DNA of 64,000 nucleotides from JAMQPK01 sp963782595 (GCA_963782595.1 CAWAKJ010000003.1:620001-684000); one strand, 5' to 3'; shown: positions 1 to 8,615, numbered from the stretch's first letter. Made by a program: numbers and translations. The notes: generated by a model from the sequence alone, not told the origin.

Positions 1-1007
1 CGCCACCACGCACCGGCCGCCTTTGTCAGCAGCATGAACCCTGCGATGACGATGACGATCGACACCAAGTACTGCGCGAGCTCACCCCACTCCTTCCGAG
101 GCCATGTACGGACGCCGGCCAGCCGCGCGTCCCGCGGGTTGCTGGCGTTGTAGCTCACGGGCAGCCGCGCGCCGACCTTGAGGCCCGCGACCGAACCGAC
201 ATCGACGCTGTCGACGGCAATCACGGCCTTCCCGCGGCCTTCGGGGACGAAGCGGAGTTCCACGATATTCCAAGGCTGAGGCGCCGGAAAGGAGCCGTCC
301 GTATATCCGCCGATGAACGAGCGCGTCTCCTCCCGTACGCTCTGCACGTCGGCGTTGGCCGTCAGGATCGGTGACTCGAGCGGCGTTTCCCATGGGGTCG
401 GGAAGACCCACCACACGACCGCGATGCCCACGCCTGCCAGGACACCGAGCGCCTTCAGCCATGCAGGAACCTGACGCAGAGTGGACCTCAGCACCAGGAT
501 CGCTCCAAGCACGAAGATACCGGCGGCCATCCATCGCCAGGGCACAAGCGCGCGCGTCGACTGGTCCGCGGGTCGCGCGATCATCGGCAGCCAGGGAAGA
601 TGACGCACGAGGATAGGGGACCCGGGCTGCAACGAATCGTAGGTCGTCTCATCGAGCCACAGCAGCAGTTTTCCCAGCCCGCCCGGTTCGTCGAAGGTCA
701 CGGTGCCCCAGAACGACCGGGACCAGGCGCCGGGAATACTATGGCCGCTCGTGTGATACGAAATTCTCTCCTCGGTCGATGCGATCTGGGCCTGCACGAT
801 GTGACCGGCGAGGTCGAGATAGAGCGAGGCGGCGTAGAACAGCGCGACGGGCGTGATGAGTTGTGCGAACAGCGTCGGTCCCGGCGAGACCGCCGCGCGC
901 CGGCAGAGCCATCCTGCGAACCAGGTTGCGAACGTGACGAGAACGAGCGCGCCGCCGAGGAGCGACAAGCCGCGAATCACATACTGGACGGCGAGATCCT
1001 GTTCCAT
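1..1007 (-). CDS. DUF3592-like membrane protein, cut by the left window edge
   Basis: About 335 residues are visible and the frame is still open at position 1, so the C-terminus lies outside the window. The protein starts MEQDLAVQYV. It has hydrophobic spans near residues 10-32 and 45-65, a soluble segment, two more spans near 165-215 and another at the visible end. The stretch LPVSYNASNPRDARL resembles the substrate-face motif of DUF3592 proteins, which are membrane proteins of unknown function. The start is the ATG at 1007, preceded by a weak GAGGA. It lies in the same orientation as the methyltransferase upstream. The family call rests on topology and one motif, so it is tentative; that the frame is coding is fairly certain. 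Confidence 0.65.
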   Translation of the reverse strand, partial: MEQDLAVQYVIRGLSLLGGALVLVTFATWFAGWLCRRAAVSPGPTLFAQLITPVALFYAASLYLDLAGHIVQAQIASTEERISYHTSGHSIPGAWSRSFWGTVTFDEPGGLGKLLLWLDETTYDSLQPGSPILVRHLPWLPMIARPADQSTRALVPWRWMAAGIFVLGAILVLRSTLRQVPAWLKALGVLAGVGIAVVWWVFPTPWETPLESPILTANADVQSVREETRSFIGGYTDGSFPAPQPWNIVELRFVPEGRGKAVIAVDSVDVGSVAGLKVGARLPVSYNASNPRDARLAGVRTWPRKEWGELAQYLVSIVIVIAGFMLLTKAAGAWW

Positions 1008-1161
1008 GGAGTCCCGACGATCCTCGGCTATCCGTTGCAGCGGATCAAGCCGCAGGCAGCGTCACGGTGCGAGAAGGCGAGCGGGGGTGAGCTTCGGGGA
1101 CTCCAGTTGCGGAGATAGTGCCGGCCCTCGCGTTCGGCCGATTCGATAATCGCTACCTCTT

Positions 1162-1899
1162 TTAGGTAACTGGGGGTTTGCGCCCAACACCAACGAGACG
1201 CAGCGAGTCGGGGCCGTAAGGACCACCCTGAAAATCGCCGACCAAACGAGCCTCGAATCCAACGCTCTCCATTGCCGCCCGTAATTCGTATCCCGAGTAG
1301 ATTCGGTGGGTGAACCGATACCGGCGGGCGAACTCCTGTCGGACGAGAATCCACTCCGAATCGAGTGTGGTCCATTCGTTGATGATTTGAATACGCTGGA
1401 TGCACGTCGAGCCGTCAGGCAAGTCCGTGATTCGGTCACCACGTCGGCTCATCAGCTCTTTGCCAACAACGTCGATAATGAGGTTGCCACCGGGTCGAAG
1501 GCTCTCGAACATATTGGATAGCACCTTCATATCGTCGTCCCGGGATTCGAAATAGCCAAACGATGTATAGAGGTTCAGAATCAGATCGAATGAAGACGGG
1601 CGAAGAAAATTCCGCATGTCCGTCTGAATGAACTCAATCGACGCACCAGCCGCCCGTGCGTTCTCTCGCGCTGCATTAAGAAGGAAACGCGAGAGATCGA
1701 CAGCCGTTACCGCAAGACCCTTCTGCGCGAGTGGTATCGAATGACGCCCCGGGCCGCAACACAGGTCGAGCACCTGACGCGGTGTCGTGTCGATGAGCGA
1801 GAGCAAGCGGTCAACATCCTCGCCCGCACGGCGGAATGAATCGGCAGAAAACATCACCTCATAGGTGTCTCGCCCGAAGTCGTCGTCTTCGTACCACAT
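1162..1899 (-). CDS. class I SAM-dependent methyltransferase
   Basis: A 245-residue soluble protein with a Rossmann-type methyltransferase core. Motif I (VLDLCCGPGRHS) is near residues 43-54, followed by the acidic end of strand 2 (VTAVDLS), motif II/III (FIQTDMRNF) and the post-motif ILNLYTSFGYF. Length and motifs fit the methyltransferase 11/25 group, whose substrates cannot be read from sequence. The N-terminus (MWYEDDDFGRDTYEVMF) is typical of small-molecule methyltransferases in this group. A GGAG lies about 11 nt before the ATG. It may be co-transcribed with the membrane protein downstream, about 150 nt away. Confidence 0.9.
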   Translation of the reverse strand: MWYEDDDFGRDTYEVMFSADSFRRAGEDVDRLLSLIDTTPRQVLDLCCGPGRHSIPLAQKGLAVTAVDLSRFLLNAARENARAAGASIEFIQTDMRNFLRPSSFDLILNLYTSFGYFESRDDDMKVLSNMFESLRPGGNLIIDVVGKELMSRRGDRITDLPDGSTCIQRIQIINEWTTLDSEWILVRQEFARRYRFTHRIYSGYELRAAMESVGFEARLVGDFQGGPYGPDSLRLVGVGRKPPVT

Positions 1900-2037
1900 G
1901 TTATGCGTGCTCCAGGTTCATGGACATCGAAGACCACTCTTCTTTTCGGCTCACGGCAGCTCAAACCCCTCTTCCGTGCACTTCTGCACCCCCTTTTTCC
2001 GCCTTCCAGAGCTGTGCTCAGGCAGGTGCCATCGCTT

Positions 2038-2304
2038 TCAGCCGCTTTCGCTACTCTCATCGCGACTGACGAATTCTAAATCAGCGTTTATTTCAGCTCT
2101 GAAGATGAACTCCGACCAACCCGGCACTCGCACGCCGACACCGCCTTGTGGATGATCGGCTAAGAATTGATCCAAGCCTGGGTCCCCAATAGGTTCCACC
2201 AGAACAAACTCAATAAAACCGATTTCGCCCTGATAGCGAACATTGTCACCTTCGCGAATCTCCTCACCTGATACATAGTGGATTGGACTCATGCCTTTAA
2301 TCAA
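2038..2304 (-). CDS. conserved small protein of unknown function
   Basis: An 88-residue soluble acidic protein. The body (SGEEIREGDNVRYQGEIGF, then GVGVRVPGWSEFIF) resembles a widespread family of small beta-rich bacterial proteins that open with a 'G-D-x-V-x-Y-x-G-x-x-G' barrel strand. No function is established. A second in-frame ATG at residue 5 (MSPIHYVSG) is the more family-like start. No catalytic residues are evident. Confidence 0.6.
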   Translation of the reverse strand: MIKGMSPIHYVSGEEIREGDNVRYQGEIGFIEFVLVEPIGDPGLDQFLADHPQGGVGVRVPGWSEFIFRAEINADLEFVSRDESSESG

Positions 2305-2322
2305 TGCTGTCTAATGTGTGCT

Positions 2323-2403
2323 CATGCTGTCCGCCGCGCCTGCTGTGATTCTTGCTGTTGAGAAGATCGACACCTGCCGAACGGTTGCCATCAGGCACGA
2401 AGT
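2323..2403. repeat. 81-bp dispersed repeat, copy A
   Basis: This stretch matches 3205-3286 over its whole length, in the same orientation, at roughly 75-80% identity by eye. Shared blocks include CGCCGCGCCTGCT, CGGTTGCCA and CAGGCACGAAGT. The two copies bracket the 37-residue reading frame and the 175-residue secreted protein gene. No terminal repeats or transposase were seen. Confidence 0.7.
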
Positions 2404-2437
2404 CCCGTTGGTGCCAGGGGTGTAGAATCCCCGCGCT

Positions 2438-2551
2438 ATGGATTACATTCCAATCGGTCGAGTGTTAGCTCTTGTCTCCTTTGGTTGGTATGTCGCCGTC
2501 ATCGTGTTTCTCTACAAGATCTGGCAGAAGGTGAAGCATCTGCCCGGATAG
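2438..2551 (+). CDS. 37-residue single-span membrane protein
   Basis: The frame reads MDYIPIGRVL, a hydrophobic span (ALVSFGWYVAVIVFLYKIW) and a basic tail QKVKHLPG before TAG. This is the layout of a short inner-membrane protein with a cytoplasmic basic end. No strong ribosome-binding site is visible (GTAGAATCC precedes it). It is the only reading frame I can defend in the 2305-2661 gap, the rest of which holds repeat copy A and nothing else recognised. The function is unknown and expression is unproven. Confidence 0.45.
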   Translation: MDYIPIGRVLALVSFGWYVAVIVFLYKIWQKVKHLPG

Positions 2552-2661
2552 ATTGCAGAGTAAGGTCTACGCGCCAAGACGCACCCCGCTCCCGCGCACA
2601 TGTCACGACCTCTTTCTGCCCGGAGAGCGGCGCTTAAAGCCTCTCAGCCGATACTCAGTGT

Positions 2662-3189
2662 ATGGTGTCTAAGGTGCCTAAGAGTCGGTGGGCAGTGGCG
2701 GCAGTCCTGCTGCTTTGCGCTGTGAACAGTAACGGTAGAGCCGGGGCGGCTCAACGCAGTGATTTCGGCTTCCGTTTCGAGATCGCGAGTTGCTTACCCG
2801 AGCGGTTCGATACCATCACTGGTGTGTTCACAAAGGATCTTGGACGTGGCCAGACCGGCACTGCCAATATCACGCTAAGTGATGCACAGATGACCGAGAT
2901 CCACGAAACCATTCAGAAGATCCGATTCTTCGACTATCCGTCCGAATTCTCAGACGTGGTCCGCGAATTGGGCCCCAACGTCGCTCGGAGGAGAAGCCAC
3001 CCAAACACCACCTACCTAATGGAGGTCCGGAGCGGCGGCAATGTTCACACCGTCACATGGAATGACGGATTCAAACCCGTTACTGCCGAAGGCGAGCGAC
3101 TGCGCGACCTGTTTTTGATGGTCAGAAGATTCATTCACGAACATCCTTCTTTCAGGCAGATCCCTCCTTCGCGTCTCGGCTGCCTCTGA
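2662..3189 (+). CDS. secreted protein of unknown function
   Basis: A 175-residue protein with an N-terminal signal peptide: basic MVSKVPKSR, then WAVAAVLLLCAV, with probable cleavage after AGAA. The mature part is mixed alpha/beta (TANITLSDAQMTEIHETIQKI, then TTYLMEVRSGGNVHTVTWND) with a proline- and cysteine-containing end. This looks like a small periplasmic domain found in many hypothetical proteins of soil bacteria. It stands alone between the two copies of an 80-bp repeat. No function can be assigned. Confidence 0.7.
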   Translation: MVSKVPKSRWAVAAVLLLCAVNSNGRAGAAQRSDFGFRFEIASCLPERFDTITGVFTKDLGRGQTGTANITLSDAQMTEIHETIQKIRFFDYPSEFSDVVRELGPNVARRRSHPNTTYLMEVRSGGNVHTVTWNDGFKPVTAEGERLRDLFLMVRRFIHEHPSFRQIPPSRLGCL

Positions 3190-3204
3190 ACGAGGTGCGG
3201 CGAT

Positions 3205-3286
3205 CATGCGCTTCGCCGCGCCTGCTTTGATTCGTGTTGATCGAGGAGATCCACACCCGCTGAGCGGTTGCCACCAGGCACGAAGT
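3205..3286. repeat. 82-bp dispersed repeat, copy B
   Basis: Diverged direct copy of 2323-2403, starting 16 bases after the stop codon of the secreted protein gene. It contains the same CGGTTGCCACCAGGCACGAAG core. Confidence 0.7.
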
Positions 3287-3374
3287 GGCCGAGGCCACCA
3301 CGACTTCTCACGACCGGAAGTAGAAGCCAGAGACAGAAGAGCTCGAAGGCCAGGGCTCAATCGCCGGACAGCCA

Positions 3375-3665
3375 TCAGCGTTCAGAGGTCCTGGCTTTCT
3401 GCGTAACCGTCTGACGAAAGTGGCGTCGCGCGAACTCGCGACCAGATCCCGTCTTCAGATAACGTTCGAAGAGTACGGCGGGTTCTTCCTCGTCGAATTC
3501 GATACGCACAAGCGTTCGCCACGGCCTGTGTTGCGCCGTAGACGGCGATAGGCCGGCGTTGTGTGCCTTGAGACGCGCATCCGGATCCGAACTCAGACCG
3601 ACATAGTACTCGTGAGGATCGCTCACGCTCTTCAGAACATAGACGAATCGCTTGGGCCCATGCAC
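3375..3665 (-). CDS. GIY-YIG domain protein (UPF0213-like)
   Basis: A 96-residue single-domain protein. The GIY-YIG core is recognisable as FVYVLKS then YYVGLSSDPDARLKAHN, with the catalytic-type Arg (residue in DARL) and a downstream Glu (VLFERYLKTGSG). Length fits the stand-alone YhbQ/UPF0213 class. These small proteins share the nuclease fold but have no settled role; some act on DNA. The canonical GIY is replaced by YVL and YIG by YVG, so activity is uncertain. The start is a GTG at 3665; the nearby ATG at 3661 is out of frame. Confidence 0.85.
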   Translation of the reverse strand: MHGPKRFVYVLKSVSDPHEYYVGLSSDPDARLKAHNAGLSPSTAQHRPWRTLVRIEFDEEEPAVLFERYLKTGSGREFARRHFRQTVTQKARTSER

Positions 3666-3840
3666 ACGATAGCCGGAACAAATACTGAGCCAGCGTCTGC
3701 TTGTCGCATTTACGGAGAAGAGCGCGTTCTTGATGGCCGGGCGGTGGCAGGAAATGCGATGTCGGCGGAGTGGGGAGTGTGCAGTTCTTGACTCCCTTCA
3801 GAGGGCTTGCCAGCCGGAGTCTCGGTCGGACGCGGCGTCG
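3666..3840. other. gap without recognised gene
   Basis: Together with 3978-4062 this makes up the gap between the GIY-YIG gene and the lipoprotein gene, apart from tRNA-Lys and its trailer. The frames here have no codon or motif support. I see nothing further. Confidence 0.5.
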
Positions 3841-3901
3841 GCCCGCCTACGCCCTTCGGGGCTCCGGCGGGCAGCCTTCGCGTACATGCATGAGCGAAGG
3901 C
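3841..3901 (-). repeat. two-hairpin 3' trailer of tRNA-Lys
   Basis: Read on the minus strand directly after the tRNA, there are two stems. Stem 1 pairs 3894-3902 with 3873-3881 (AGCCTTCGC with GCGAAGGCT) and includes the A of CCA. Stem 2 pairs 3866-3872 with 3841-3847 (GCCCGCC with GGCGGGC). The same architecture follows tRNA-Arg(CCG) and tRNA-His. Confidence 0.8.
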
Positions 3902-3977
3902 TGGTGAGCCGCCTCGGAATCGAACCGAGAACCCGCAGATTAAGAGTCTGCTGCTCTGCCAGTTGAGCTAGCGGCCC
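3902..3977 (-). tRNA. tRNA-Lys (anticodon CTT)
   Basis: The minus strand folds as a cloverleaf. The acceptor GGGCCGC pairs with GCGGCTC, the D-arm is GCTCAACTGGCAGAGC, the anticodon stem is GCAGA/TCTGC around loop CTCTTAA, and the T-arm holds GGTTCGATTCC. The 34-36 triplet is CTT. CCA is encoded in the DNA at the 3' end. Confidence 0.95.
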
Positions 3978-4062
3978 ACAGGAGACAAACCCTGATTCTA
4001 TCTCAGAACGATGGACAGATGAATATCCCGGTGGGTTTTCAGCAGAACTCAAACGGGCGATC

Positions 4063-5001
4063 TCAGTCTTCGATCCGCTTCCGCACTCCCAGGAAGGCTG
4101 TGCCGGTGGGATCGCTGTCGGGTTCGGTGTTGAGCGTTGGCCTCGAATACGCGATGCGGGCGACGTCACGCTCCTCCTGAGTAGGATCCGCGGCGCCACA
4201 TCCTGCACCAGAACCGAACATGAGCATCTGGGTGTTCGACGAGTGCCAGAAGCCCAGCGCGTGCCCGACTTCGTGTTTGATCGTTCTCGGCCTGACGCGA
4301 ATGCTTCCACACGAGCAGCGGTTGTAGTTGAACTCGATGGCGCCAGGGTCTGCGGCGACGTACGCGCGCCCGCAGTAGTCGGCGGTGGAGTCGTTGACGA
4401 AACGGACGACGATCCACCCCTTTTCGTTCGATGGCGGGGGATTGGTACCGCGCGTCAGGGTCTCCGGGTGAAAACGCCCACCTGTGAACGAGGGAACCGC
4501 CGAGCGGATGCCGTCCTCGATGCGGACGAGATCGGCCTCGAGCACGCGGATGCCTATCGGCATCGTCGTGTCGATGTAAAACTTGGGCGCCGACGTCCAG
4601 CGCCTCACCGGTTCCAGCTCCGAAGGCGCTTCGAAGCCGTTCCGCACCAGTTCGCGATAGGCGGCGGTCAGGCTGGTGGGGATGAGATCGATGATGGGAT
4701 TGTTCGTCCCGGAGCTGATGGTGGTTTCGCGCGTCAGGAATCCCTGGGCCGTTAGAGTCACGCGCTGCGCGGATCGCGATCCGGTCCCATTGACGGCAAA
4801 CAAACCCGCGGAGTCCGTCTGTGTATTCAGCAGTTGCACGCCACCGATGGGTTGCTGTGTGAGCGCATCGATGACCTGGCCCGTGAGCCTCCACGTCTCT
4901 GTCGCAGGCGGTGTGACCGTGTCAGGCTGGGCAGGGTTTGCCGGCTTAGAACGCTGGCACCCCGCAGCGACGAACATCAGCGCGAGAATCAGAAGTCTCA
5001 T
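4063..5001 (-). CDS. lipoprotein with matrixin-like metalloprotease domain
   Basis: The chosen start gives MRLLILALMFVAAGC, a lipoprotein signal with lipobox VAAGC, so the protein is expected to be membrane-anchored outside the cytoplasm. Residues about 35-105 look like a carboxypeptidase-regulatory beta-sandwich (GQVIDALTQQPIGGVQL). The C-terminal half carries the metzincin zinc motif HEVGHALGFWH followed by a Met-containing turn (MLMFGSG), as in matrixins. The family cleaves peptide bonds with a zinc held by the three His. The longer frame to 5040 adds 13 residues before the signal and is unlikely. No operon partner is apparent; three tRNA genes flank it. Confidence 0.85.
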   Translation of the reverse strand: MRLLILALMFVAAGCQRSKPANPAQPDTVTPPATETWRLTGQVIDALTQQPIGGVQLLNTQTDSAGLFAVNGTGSRSAQRVTLTAQGFLTRETTISSGTNNPIIDLIPTSLTAAYRELVRNGFEAPSELEPVRRWTSAPKFYIDTTMPIGIRVLEADLVRIEDGIRSAVPSFTGGRFHPETLTRGTNPPPSNEKGWIVVRFVNDSTADYCGRAYVAADPGAIEFNYNRCSCGSIRVRPRTIKHEVGHALGFWHSSNTQMLMFGSGAGCGAADPTQEERDVARIAYSRPTLNTEPDSDPTGTAFLGVRKRIED

Positions 5002-5116
5002 ACCTTCCCGTTTATCGGGCTGGAATGACGTAGGCTTCAAGCCGGCCGTGACGATTGAGAAAAAATTCTGGCGGAGGTTCCGTACTGTAATGGGCCTGCG
5101 GAATTTGTAACCGATC

Positions 5117-5172
5117 GTCCGCCTTCGCCAAGGCTACGGCGGACAACCTCCACGAGGAACCAGAGCGGAGGT
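5117..5172 (-). repeat. two-hairpin 3' trailer of tRNA-Arg(CCG)
   Basis: Stem 1 pairs 5167-5173 with 5145-5151 (AACCTCC with GGAGGTT) and uses the A of CCA. Stem 2 pairs 5138-5144 with 5117-5123 (GTCCGCC with GGCGGAC). Stem 1 differs from the tRNA-Lys copy at paired positions. Confidence 0.8.
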
Positions 5173-5249
5173 TGGTGCGCCCGACAGGATTCGAACCTGT
5201 GGCCTACAGCTCCGGAGGCTGTCGCTCTATCCAGCTGAGCTACGGGCGC
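5173..5249 (-). tRNA. tRNA-Arg (anticodon CCG)
   Basis: The acceptor GCGCCCG pairs with CGGGCGC. The anticodon stem ACAGC/GCTGT encloses CTCCGGA, giving CCG. The T-arm is CAGGTTCGAATCCTG. CCA is encoded. It lies downstream of tRNA-Arg(TCG) on the same strand, with a 7-mer hairpin array between them. Confidence 0.95.
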
Positions 5250-5260
5250 GTGGGGACAGG

Positions 5261-5382
<122 letters not shown>

Positions 5383-5398
5383 CCCTTCGACAGTAAAG

Positions 5399-5472
5399 TG
5401 CGCCCGGCAGGACTCGAACCTGCGGCCTACTGGTTCGAAGCCAGTCGCTCTATCCAACTGAGCTACGGGCGC
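5399..5472 (-). tRNA. tRNA-Arg (anticodon TCG)
   Basis: The acceptor GCGCCCG pairs with CGGGCGC. The anticodon stem ACTGG/CCAGT encloses CTTCGAA, giving TCG. The T-arm is CAGGTTCGAGTCCTG. The discriminator is A and CCA is not encoded here, unlike the other three tRNA genes in the window. It also lacks the two-hairpin trailer; the mirrored heptamer array begins about 16 nt beyond its 3' end. Confidence 0.95.
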
Positions 5473-5497
5473 GCACGCGAACAAAAATCATAGCACG

Positions 5498-7213
5498 TCA
5501 CCATGCCCGCCCCTGCCCGACCACAACGCATCCCTTGATCCACGTCCCCGTGTCTTTGCCGGCGTCCTCCCAGAAGAGATTCGAGCCCGACCCGATGCGC
5601 GGATCGACGACGGCTGCACGGCTGGCGCCCGCGAAGTGACTCAGCGCCGTGATGGTTCCAAACTTCGACAAACGCTCCAGCAGCATATCGTCGAACCCCG
5701 CCGGCATGTCCACGAAGCCAAGGTACACCTGAATGCGCGAGCGGCCGTCGAGCGACTTTTCCGGCTCGCGCCCCTGGCATACGCGTTGAGACTTGTGATA
5801 CTCGGCCGTGAGGATCCGCCCGCCATCCGCAAACTGGCGCCCGCCGGAACCCGATATGGGCACGCCGCCATACCACCAGATCGCCGGAAGCGCGTGCATC
5901 GTGGTGACGAGCTCATCGCCCGGCTGCCGTTGCTGCATCAACCACGCCACCGCGCTCCGATCGTCGGTGTCGTGGTTGCTGGAACGCGGGCGGCCCTTTC
6001 GCAGGTCATAGACGCCGCGCTCGACGAGGTCGGTGCACACGGGCAGGAAGACTGCGGCCATGGCACCGGCGACGGCCAGATTCATGATTGGCTGCTTGAA
6101 AGGGCGCTGCCGGAAAACCCACACCGCCCGATCCGCGAACAACGCGATGCCAAGATACAAGGCAGGCACGAACCACAACGACAGCCGTTCGTAGAGCGGC
6201 ATGATGCGAAGAACGGCCAACGCAAATCCTGACGCGACGACAAGCCCGGCCGTGAGACCAAGAAGCCGCCAGGACGCGACCGTAAATCCAAGACCGGCCG
6301 ATATCCAGAAGGCGGCTGCTCTCGCGGTGCCCCCTGGCTTCATCGCAAGGGGCTCCAACTGGCTGTAGAGCCATCGCACCGTGCCCGATATGCCCGCATC
6401 CGCCGGCGGAAACGCGAACTGCCAGTATTTCTGCAGCACTTCGTTGCCTTGTGTGTATCGCAGCGAAAGCATGTAGTGCGCGCCGATCGAGGCAACCAGC
6501 ACCGCAGCGCTGAGGCCGAGCAGGGGGAAGAGTCCACGATCGCGCCGCGCCGATATGGCAATCACCGCATAACAGACTGGCAGCACGAGCAAGGCGCCGA
6601 GCGAAAACCAGTGGCCGATCGCCGCAACCGCGAGCCATAGGACAATCGCGTTTCGGGGCAGATGGTACTCTCTGCCATCATCCATCTGCCCTCTGCCCTG
6701 ATTCCTGCCGGGCTCCTTCAAGCACGCCCCGGCCGCCACCACTGCGAGTGCAGGCAGCAACAGACCGAAAAATGTGTCGGCGGAATAGGACTTCAGCTCA
6801 ATCGCGTAAAACGAGATCCACTGGCCAACCGAGCAGAGGAGGACGAATATCGTGCTGCCGACTTTCGTGAGCCAGCGTTCGCCGATGTACAGCGCCACCA
6901 GTATCGTGCCGGCGCCGAAAGCGGCCGGAACGGCGCGCAATGCCAGTTCCGAGGTGCCCAGCACGATAAGCACGAGCCGCTGCAGAATTAACCATCCCAA
7001 GGGAGCGCTCTGATCGAGCCACAACCGGCCGCCAAGGTTGGTCAGCCCGCGGTCGCGCACATTCAGCGCAATCATCTGTTCGTCGAGCCAGAATGGGCGT
7101 GCGTTGGCCCACTGCAAGCCGACCATCAGCACGCCAGCCGCGGCAATCACGACCGGGGGCGAAAGCGCCAGCGACGGCAGGCGGGACAGGCCTTGCGAGG
7201 ATTCGCGATCCAT
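5498..7213 (-). CDS. GT39-like membrane glycosyltransferase
   Basis: A 571-residue protein with about ten hydrophobic spans. After the first span comes the acidic motif FWLDEQMIAL (near residue 43) and then LDQSAPLGWLIL, the arrangement of the first periplasmic loop of ArnT/PMT-type (PF13231/GT39) enzymes that use polyprenyl-linked sugars. The C-terminal third is a soluble domain (RQPGDELVTTMHALPAIWW). The acceptor and sugar are unknown. One loop (about residues 172-184, GRGQMDDGREYH) is encoded by a short-repeat element otherwise seen between genes. The gene is divergent from argG, with starts about 55 bp apart. Confidence 0.85.
   Translation of the reverse strand: MDRESSQGLSRLPSLALSPPVVIAAAGVLMVGLQWANARPFWLDEQMIALNVRDRGLTNLGGRLWLDQSAPLGWLILQRLVLIVLGTSELALRAVPAAFGAGTILVALYIGERWLTKVGSTIFVLLCSVGQWISFYAIELKSYSADTFFGLLLPALAVVAAGACLKEPGRNQGRGQMDDGREYHLPRNAIVLWLAVAAIGHWFSLGALLVLPVCYAVIAISARRDRGLFPLLGLSAAVLVASIGAHYMLSLRYTQGNEVLQKYWQFAFPPADAGISGTVRWLYSQLEPLAMKPGGTARAAAFWISAGLGFTVASWRLLGLTAGLVVASGFALAVLRIMPLYERLSLWFVPALYLGIALFADRAVWVFRQRPFKQPIMNLAVAGAMAAVFLPVCTDLVERGVYDLRKGRPRSSNHDTDDRSAVAWLMQQRQPGDELVTTMHALPAIWWYGGVPISGSGGRQFADGGRILTAEYHKSQRVCQGREPEKSLDGRSRIQVYLGFVDMPAGFDDMLLERLSKFGTITALSHFAGASRAAVVDPRIGSGSNLFWEDAGKDTGTWIKGCVVVGQGRAW
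6657..6698. repeat. GGCAGAT heptamer element inside a coding region
   Basis: On the plus strand: one GGCAGAT, a spacer heptamer, then TCTGCCA, TCATCCA, TCTGCCC and TCTGCCC in register. It belongs to the same family as the intergenic arrays at 20379, 37528, 40989 and 60618. Here it lies in the glycosyltransferase gene, which stays open through it. Confidence 0.75.
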
Positions 7214-7268
7214 CTCAGCGTCTCATTATCTGCCACGCGCCCCGGCCGTTGATATCATTAGCCACCAG

Positions 7269-8615
7269 ATGGCGACGATCCTTCAGAGTGTTCCAGCCGG
7301 CCAGAAGGTCGGCATCGCGTTTTCCGGCGGCCTCGACACCAGCGCAGCGCTCCACTGGATGAGAGGCAAGGGGGCGATTCCTTACGCCTACACGGCGAAT
7401 CTGGGACAGCCCGACGAAAAGGACTACGACGAGATTCCGCGACGCGCCTTGCAGTACGGCGCCGAGAAGGCGCGGCTTGTCGACTGCCGGCGGCAACTGG
7501 TCGGCGAGGGCATCGCCGCGCTGCAGGCGGGCGCGTTTCACATCACGACGGCGGGCGTTCCGTACTTCAACACCACACCGATTGGACGAGCGGTGACGGG
7601 CACGATGCTCGTCGTCGCCATGAAAGAAGACGACGTGCACATCTGGGGAGATGGCAGCACGTTCAAGGGCAACGACATCGAGCGCTTCTATCGCTACGGC
7701 CTGCTCGCGAATCCGAACCTGCGCATCTACAAGCCCTGGCTGGATCAGGCCTTCATCGACGAGCTCGGCGGCCGCAAAGAGATGTCGGAGTACATGCAGC
7801 GCGCAGGGCTCGCGTACAAGATGAGCGTCGAGAAAGCGTACTCGACCGACTCGAATATCCTCGGTGCCACGCACGAGGCGAAAGATCTCGAGCAGCTCAA
7901 CAGCGGCGTGAAGATCGTCGAGCCGCTCATGGGCGTCGCCTTCTGGCGCGAGGACGTATCGGTGAAGCCCGAGGTGGTAACGGTCAGCTTCGACGAAGGG
8001 CGGCCGTCGGCGCTGAACGGCGCGTCTTTCGAAGATATGGTCGAGCTCGTGCTCGAAGCGAATCGCATCGGCGGACGGCACGGCCTTGGGATGAGCGACC
8101 AGATCGAGAATCGCATCATCGAAGCGAAGAGCCGCGGCATCTACGAGGCGCCAGGCATGGCGCTTCTGTTTGCCGCGTACGAGCGGCTCGTGACGGGTAT
8201 TCACAACGAAGATACGATCGAGCAGTACCGCGACAATGGCCGCCGGCTCGGCCGGCTGCTCTATCAGGGACGGTGGTTCGATCCGCAGGCCATGATGCTG
8301 CGCGAAACGGCCCAGCGGTGGGTGGCGCGTGCGGTGACGGGCGAGGTGACGCTCGAGTTGCGGCGGGGCAACGACTACTCGCTTCTCGATACGACGAGCC
8401 CGAATCTGACGTACAAGCCCGAACGGCTCACGATGGAAAAAGGGGAGTCCACCTTCTCCCCGCAGGATCGCATCGGACAACTGACGATGCGCAATCTCGA
8501 TATCACCGACACGCGCGACAAGCTCCTGACGTATGTAAAAACCGGATTGCTGGCGCCATCGCTTGGCGCAGAACTGCCGAAACTGTCAGACGGCACGAAA
8601 TCCGACGACAAATAG
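7269..8615 (+). CDS. argG: argininosuccinate synthase
   Basis: Joins citrulline and aspartate with ATP to make argininosuccinate, the penultimate step of arginine synthesis (EC 6.3.4.5). The start MATILQSVPAGQKVGIAFSG gives 448 residues, the length of the longer E. coli-type enzyme. The ATP-binding P-loop SGGLDTS is near residue 20, followed by YTANLGQPDE. Internal blocks STFKGNDIERFYRYG and STDSNILGATHEA are strongly family-like. The open frame extends upstream to 7038, but that part overlaps the glycosyltransferase gene and looks non-coding. No other arg biosynthesis gene is adjacent; the window also has arginase at 44.3-45.2 kb. Confidence 0.97.
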   Translation: MATILQSVPAGQKVGIAFSGGLDTSAALHWMRGKGAIPYAYTANLGQPDEKDYDEIPRRALQYGAEKARLVDCRRQLVGEGIAALQAGAFHITTAGVPYFNTTPIGRAVTGTMLVVAMKEDDVHIWGDGSTFKGNDIERFYRYGLLANPNLRIYKPWLDQAFIDELGGRKEMSEYMQRAGLAYKMSVEKAYSTDSNILGATHEAKDLEQLNSGVKIVEPLMGVAFWREDVSVKPEVVTVSFDEGRPSALNGASFEDMVELVLEANRIGGRHGLGMSDQIENRIIEAKSRGIYEAPGMALLFAAYERLVTGIHNEDTIEQYRDNGRRLGRLLYQGRWFDPQAMMLRETAQRWVARAVTGEVTLELRRGNDYSLLDTTSPNLTYKPERLTMEKGESTFSPQDRIGQLTMRNLDITDTRDKLLTYVKTGLLAPSLGAELPKLSDGTKSDDK

